Assembly: GCA_017958585.1 (NCBI GenBank)
Contig: JAGDCK010000040.1
Coordinates: 1 to 9,207, forward strand
Source of the DNA: Lachnospiraceae bacterium
GTDB taxonomy: Bacteria > Bacillota > Clostridia > Lachnospirales > Lachnospiraceae
Length of the DNA: 9,207 nucleotides
Direction of reading: 5' to 3'
The translations under genes and the position numbers were made by a program. A model generated the notes under the pieces. That model was not told the origin of the DNA and made no database searches. It was given only the letters and a program-made list of their open reading frames with translations. Positions 6,801-9,207 of this stretch are shown here, piece by piece. Every line of letters begins with the position of its first letter. Position 1 is the stretch's first letter.

Positions 6801-6960
6801 ACGCATAACTTTAACGCAAAACCTACCGATAAAACCTCGCCTGCCACGCTTATTTTTCCCGGCATCCCCCGTAAAAACCAGCCCTTTTCATATCCCGTGG
6901 ACAGTTTCATCCATATAATAATGAAGAAAGTGATTTCCTTTGTGCATTTCCACGAGTTGT

Positions 6961-6988
6961 TTTGCATGATTTTGTCTTATTTTACAAT
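6961..6988 (+). promoter_or_regulatory. Candidate promoter for nagBA
   Basis: TTTGCA (6961-6966) and TACAAT (6983-6988) are separated by 16 bases, with four and five of six consensus matches, in an A+T-rich stretch. Transcription would start near 6995 and leave a leader of about 108 bases. A competing candidate is TTGTTT, 17 bases, TACACT at 7014-7042. A perfect TATAAT at 6914-6919 has no -35 partner. Neither candidate is strong enough to be sure. Confidence 0.33.
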
Positions 6989-7103
6989 CTTTTGCACTTT
7001 TCAGCCCCTTAACTTGTTTTTTATTTTTCAAATTGCTACACTTTTTATCGTTGAGAGAATTCAACTCATGATCAAACATATATAAATACAAAGGAGCAAG
7101 TTT

Positions 7104-7844
7104 ATGAAAATATTGGTAGGCGAAGATTACAAGCAAATGAGCCGCAAAGCCGCAAACATTATCTCTGCACAGATCCTGATGAAACCCGACTGTGTACTTG
7201 GCCTTGCAACAGGTTCAACACCCATCGGAACATACGATCAGCTGGTTGACTGGTACAACAAAGGAGACCTTGATTTTTCAAAGGTGACCACCATCAACCT
7301 TGACGAGTACAAGGGTCTTGAGCCCACAAACGATCAGAGCTATCGTTACTTTATGAATACACATCTCTTTGACAGAGTTAATATCAACAAGGCATATACC
7401 AATGTGCCTAACGGCCTCGAACCCGATTCAGTAAAAGCTTGCAATGAATATAATGAGATCATCAACAAGAGTGGCGGTATCGATCTGCAGCTTCTGGGAC
7501 TTGGATTAAACGGACATATCGGATTCAACGAGCCCGGTTCAGCCTTTGAAAAGGAGACCCACTGCGTTGATCTTACAGAGAGCACAATTCAGGCAAACTC
7601 AAGATTCTTTGATTCCTTTGACAAGGTTCCCAAGCAGGCTTACACCATGGGTATCAAGACCATCATGCAGGCAAAGAAGATCGTTGTTGTCGTAAACGGT
7701 GCAAACAAGGCTCAGATCGTAAAGGACGCTTTCTTTGGTCCCGTAACTCCCCTTGTTCCCGCTTCTGTTCTCCAGCTTCACAACGATGTCACACTTGTGG
7801 GTGACAAGGAAGCTCTTTCACTGGTACTTGACTACGTAAAATAA
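7104..7844 (+). CDS. nagB: Glucosamine-6-phosphate deaminase
   Basis: NagB converts glucosamine 6-phosphate to fructose 6-phosphate and ammonia in the cytoplasm, the last step of amino-sugar breakdown. The 246-residue length fits the short Gram-positive form. Motifs present: LATGSTP at 34-40 (phosphate loop), NLDEY at 65-69 with Asp67 as the catalytic base, GLNGHIGFNEP at 134-144 with His138 and Glu143 of the catalytic relay, and VPASVLQLH near the C-terminus. Asn136 stands where the E. coli enzyme has Asp141; Asn is, from memory, usual in Bacillus-type NagB, so this is not a defect. AAAGGAG lies seven bases before ATG 7104. It is followed by nagA after 68 bases containing a hairpin. The long allosteric-site features of the enteric enzyme are not evident. 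Confidence 0.97.
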   Translation: MKILVGEDYKQMSRKAANIISAQILMKPDCVLGLATGSTPIGTYDQLVDWYNKGDLDFSKVTTINLDEYKGLEPTNDQSYRYFMNTHLFDRVNINKAYTNVPNGLEPDSVKACNEYNEIINKSGGIDLQLLGLGLNGHIGFNEPGSAFEKETHCVDLTESTIQANSRFFDSFDKVPKQAYTMGIKTIMQAKKIVVVVNGANKAQIVKDAFFGPVTPLVPASVLQLHNDVTLVGDKEALSLVLDYVK

Positions 7845-7853
7845 CAGGATAAA

Positions 7854-7889
7854 AGGCTTAACAGGATTGAACTTCAATTTGTTAGGCCT
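7854..7889 (+). promoter_or_regulatory. Stem-loop in the nagB-nagA spacer
   Basis: AGGCTTAACA (7854-7863) pairs with TGTTAGGCCT (7880-7889) over ten positions, one being a T-G wobble; inside it ATTGA and TCAAT form a second small stem around ACT. The structure starts nine bases after the nagB stop and ends eleven bases before the nagA ribosome binding site (GGAGG, 7901-7905). The sequence after it (CTTACTTTTA) is only weakly U-rich, so it may be a leaky terminator, a 3'-end stabiliser for nagB mRNA or a processing site. The pairing is seen; the role is inferred. Confidence 0.55.
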
Positions 7890-7912
7890 CTTACTTTTAT
7901 GGAGGTATTTCC

Positions 7913-9070
7913 ATGATCATTAAAAACGGATCTGTTTTTACACCTGACGGTGTATTCAGAGAATTAAGCATTGCCACTGAGGATGATCAGATAAAAGAAG
8001 TCGGCAGTTTGATTTCAGATGCGGATAATGCAGAGGAATTTGACGCCACAGGAATGTATGTCATCCCGGGACTTACGGATGTGCACTTTCACGGATGCGC
8101 ATGCCAGGATTTTTGCTACGGCACAAAAGAAGCAATAGACACCATAGCTAAATTCGAATTTACTCAGGGCGTCACAACCATTCTTCCCACCACCATGACT
8201 ATATCGGGAGAGCGCTTGGACGGCATTTGCGAAGCTGCCGCCGCTTATAAAGAAGAGCAGCTAAAAGGCACAGTATCCGATGAAACCGCTGACCTGGTGG
8301 GAATTCATATGGAAGGACCCTATATCAGCAAAAACAAAAAAGGAGCCCAGAACGAAGAATTCATCGTTCCCGCTTCAGGTTCTCAGATCAGAAACTGGAT
8401 AGATAAATCAAAGGGTCTGGTAAAACTGATATCACTGGCTCCGGAGACAACAGGCGCCATCGATGTGATAAAGGAATGTGCCGGGAAAGTCAGATTCTCC
8501 ATTGCCCACACCGAAAGCGATTATGACACCGCCATAAAGGCGTTTGAGGCAGGTGCAGACCATGTGACTCACCTCTACAATGCCATGCCTCCCTTTACCC
8601 ACAGAGCTCCCGGCGTGATCGGAGCTGCCGCAGATACGAAAAAAGCATTTGTCGAGCTTATCTGTGACGGAGTTCATATCCATCCCGCCGTTATCAGGTC
8701 CACCTTCAAGCTCTTTGGGGACGACAGAATGGTGCTTATAAGCGATACCATGGAAGCAGCCGGAATGCCTGACGGAAAATACGCTTTAGGCGGTCAGGAC
8801 GTATTCGTAAAAGGTTCCCATGCCACACTGGCTGACGGAACTCTGGCAGGAAGCGTGACACCGCTTTACAAGTGCTTTAAGAATGTGGTGGAATTCGGAA
8901 TTCCCCTTGAGAGCGCAGTGAAAGCCGCAACCATTAATCCATGTAAAAGTGTTGGCATAGACAAGGAATACGGCAGTATCGAAGCCGGCAAGAAAGCCCG
9001 CTTCCTGATCCTTGACAAAAACGATCTCTCAATCAAGGCAGTGATCAAGGGACAAAAAATCTACAGATAA
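7913..9070 (+). CDS. nagA: N-acetylglucosamine-6-phosphate deacetylase
   Basis: NagA removes the acetyl group from N-acetylglucosamine 6-phosphate, producing the substrate of NagB. The 385-residue length is normal for this amidohydrolase-fold enzyme. Expected residues are all present: HFHG at 58-61, Glu134 in HMEGPY, His199 in AHTESD, His220 in THLYNAMPP, His255/His257 in CDGVHIHP, and the catalytic Asp278 in LISDTMEAAG. These are the metal ligands, substrate-binding residues and general base known from the family. GGAGG lies seven bases before ATG 7913. It is the last gene of the operon, followed within 100 bases by terminators. No N-acetylglucosamine transporter or kinase is adjacent, so substrate must come from a PTS or from cell-wall recycling encoded elsewhere, or from the neighbouring importer. 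Confidence 0.97.
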   Translation: MIIKNGSVFTPDGVFRELSIATEDDQIKEVGSLISDADNAEEFDATGMYVIPGLTDVHFHGCACQDFCYGTKEAIDTIAKFEFTQGVTTILPTTMTISGERLDGICEAAAAYKEEQLKGTVSDETADLVGIHMEGPYISKNKKGAQNEEFIVPASGSQIRNWIDKSKGLVKLISLAPETTGAIDVIKECAGKVRFSIAHTESDYDTAIKAFEAGADHVTHLYNAMPPFTHRAPGVIGAAADTKKAFVELICDGVHIHPAVIRSTFKLFGDDRMVLISDTMEAAGMPDGKYALGGQDVFVKGSHATLADGTLAGSVTPLYKCFKNVVEFGIPLESAVKAATINPCKSVGIDKEYGSIEAGKKARFLILDKNDLSIKAVIKGQKIYR

Positions 9071-9095
9071 AAAAGAATCTCGCTTGCGAGATTCT
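9069..9095 (-). terminator. Intrinsic terminator facing left
   Basis: AGAATCTCGC and GCGAGATTCT form a perfect stem around TT (9074-9095); realistically nine pairs with a CTTG tetraloop. On the minus strand this is followed by six U (from AAAAAA at 9069-9074), the classic intrinsic terminator. It would stop a transcript coming from a minus-strand gene to the right of the window, protecting nagA from antisense reading. On the plus strand no T tract follows, so it should not terminate nagBA. Confidence 0.6.
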
Positions 9096-9144
9096 ACGCG
9101 CCGAGCGCGTGTTGCTTTAGCAACAATCTTCTTCTCGCGCGAGT

Positions 9145-9169
9145 GCGCATCCTTAGCGGAGCGCTTTTT
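9145..9169 (+). terminator. Intrinsic terminator of nagBA
   Basis: GCGC-A-TCC (9145-9152) pairs with GGA-GCGC (9158-9164) around TTAGC, a seven-pair stem with one bulged A, followed directly by TTTTT (9165-9169). It lies 75 bases after the nagA stop and points with the operon. Its T tract overlaps the first bases of the next palindrome (9168-9207). Confidence 0.58.
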
Positions 9170-9207
9170 ACTTTATAGGAAATTCGGAGGAATTTCCTAT
9201 AAAGTAA
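9168..9207. repeat. Perfect 18-bp inverted repeat with four-base loop at the window end
   Basis: TTACTTTATAGGAAATTC (9168-9185) and its exact reverse complement (9190-9207) flank the loop GGAG. The second arm ends on the last base given. Such a long perfect, A+T-rich palindrome is under selection or recently copied. It could be a repeat unit, a mobile-element end or a transcription-stopping structure on both strands. No transposase gene is present next to it in this window. Confidence 0.75.

Larger units (their letters stand above)
6473..7103. other. Divergent regulatory region between the transport operon and nagBA (no gene)
   Basis: This 631-base stretch separates two divergent operons. 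I see no convincing gene in it: the short open frames at 6725-6967 and 6888-7136 (minus) lack ribosome binding sites and protein-like composition. The half nearer the transport operon carries its promoter and two AACGTT-centred palindromes. The middle, about 6720-6890, is G-poor and C-richer on the plus strand (about 20 G against 44 C by hand count) and has short spaced repeats: AAGGTTT at 6740 and 6750, AAAACCT at 6818 and 6831. The half nearer nagB is very A+T-rich, with TTTTGCA at 6960 and again at 6990, and an inverted repeat GTTGA/TCAAC at 7050-7065. No riboswitch or tRNA structure was recognised. Confidence 0.7.
9074..9207. repeat. Cluster of consecutive palindromes after nagA
   Basis: In 134 bases I count six palindromic units almost end to end: 9074-9095 (stem 9-10), 9096-9110 (ACGCGC/GCGCGT), 9110-9125 (TGTTGCT/AGCAACA), 9134-9143 (CTCGCGCGAG), 9145-9164 (GCGC-TCC/GGA-GCGC) and 9168-9207 (stem 18). 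Units two to five are G+C-rich, unlike the flanking gene. This looks like a mosaic intergenic repeat element of the sort that occurs many times per genome in some Clostridia, though copy number cannot be tested here. Confidence 0.6.

Noticed and set aside
6914..6919. Perfect TATAAT on the plus strand as the nagBA -10 box
   Set aside because: No acceptable -35 at 16-18 bases and no extended -10 TG; the weaker 6961-6988 pair is closer to nagB and better balanced.
6725..7136. Two minus-strand open frames of 80 and 82 codons in the divergent region (6725-6967 and 6888-7136)
   Set aside because: No ribosome binding site, aromatic- and Lys-rich translation from A+T-rich DNA, and the second overlaps the nagB start. 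They read as chance frames in regulatory DNA.
9074..9207. CRISPR array
   Set aside because: The units are different palindromes with no constant repeat or regular spacer length, and there are no cas genes.

Overview
The window looks like a piece of a Clostridia (Bacillota) chromosome, most likely Lachnospiraceae. Reasons are the strong AGGAGG-type ribosome binding sites, a moderate G+C content of roughly 45% by eye, a lipoprotein sugar-binding protein whose transporter has no ATPase gene beside it, a Gram-positive-type short NagB, and GH65 phosphorylases of the kind common in gut and rumen Lachnospiraceae. This placement is inference; there is no rRNA or marker gene to confirm it.

Layout: positions 1-6472 hold one minus-strand operon, transcribed right to left. 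In order of transcription it has an extracellular sugar-binding lipoprotein (6472-5000), an intergenic stem-loop (4920-4960), two CUT1-type permeases (4860-3967 and 3954-3073), a GH65 glycoside phosphorylase broken by a frameshift (3065-793), and the start of a second, different GH65 phosphorylase that leaves the window at position 1 (769-1). Positions 6473-7103 are a 631-base divergent regulatory region. It has a good sigma-A promoter for the operon (TTGAAA, 17 bases, TATAAT), two LacI-family-type palindromes centred on AACGTT on either side of that promoter, and a third, differently spaced palindrome. Positions 7104-9070 are a plus-strand nagB-nagA pair. Positions 9069-9207 are a dense run of hairpins with intrinsic terminators facing both ways and a perfect 18-bp stem that ends on the last base of the window.

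How it works together: the binding protein and permeases should import a small glycoside, energised by a shared MsmX-type ATPase encoded elsewhere. The GH65 enzymes would split it in the cytoplasm with inorganic phosphate, giving beta-glucose 1-phosphate plus a sugar. The exact substrate cannot be read from the sequence; alpha-glucosides are the known GH65 substrates. NagA and NagB convert N-acetylglucosamine 6-phosphate to fructose 6-phosphate. Whether the two divergent units share a regulator or a substrate is open.

The main anomalies are the frameshift in the first GH65 gene (sequencing error, real inactivation or recoding), the multi-site operator layout, the mRNA hairpins inside both operons, and the palindrome cluster after nagA. 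No clearly new biological system is visible; this is mainly a carbohydrate-utilisation locus with some unusual regulatory and repeat structure.
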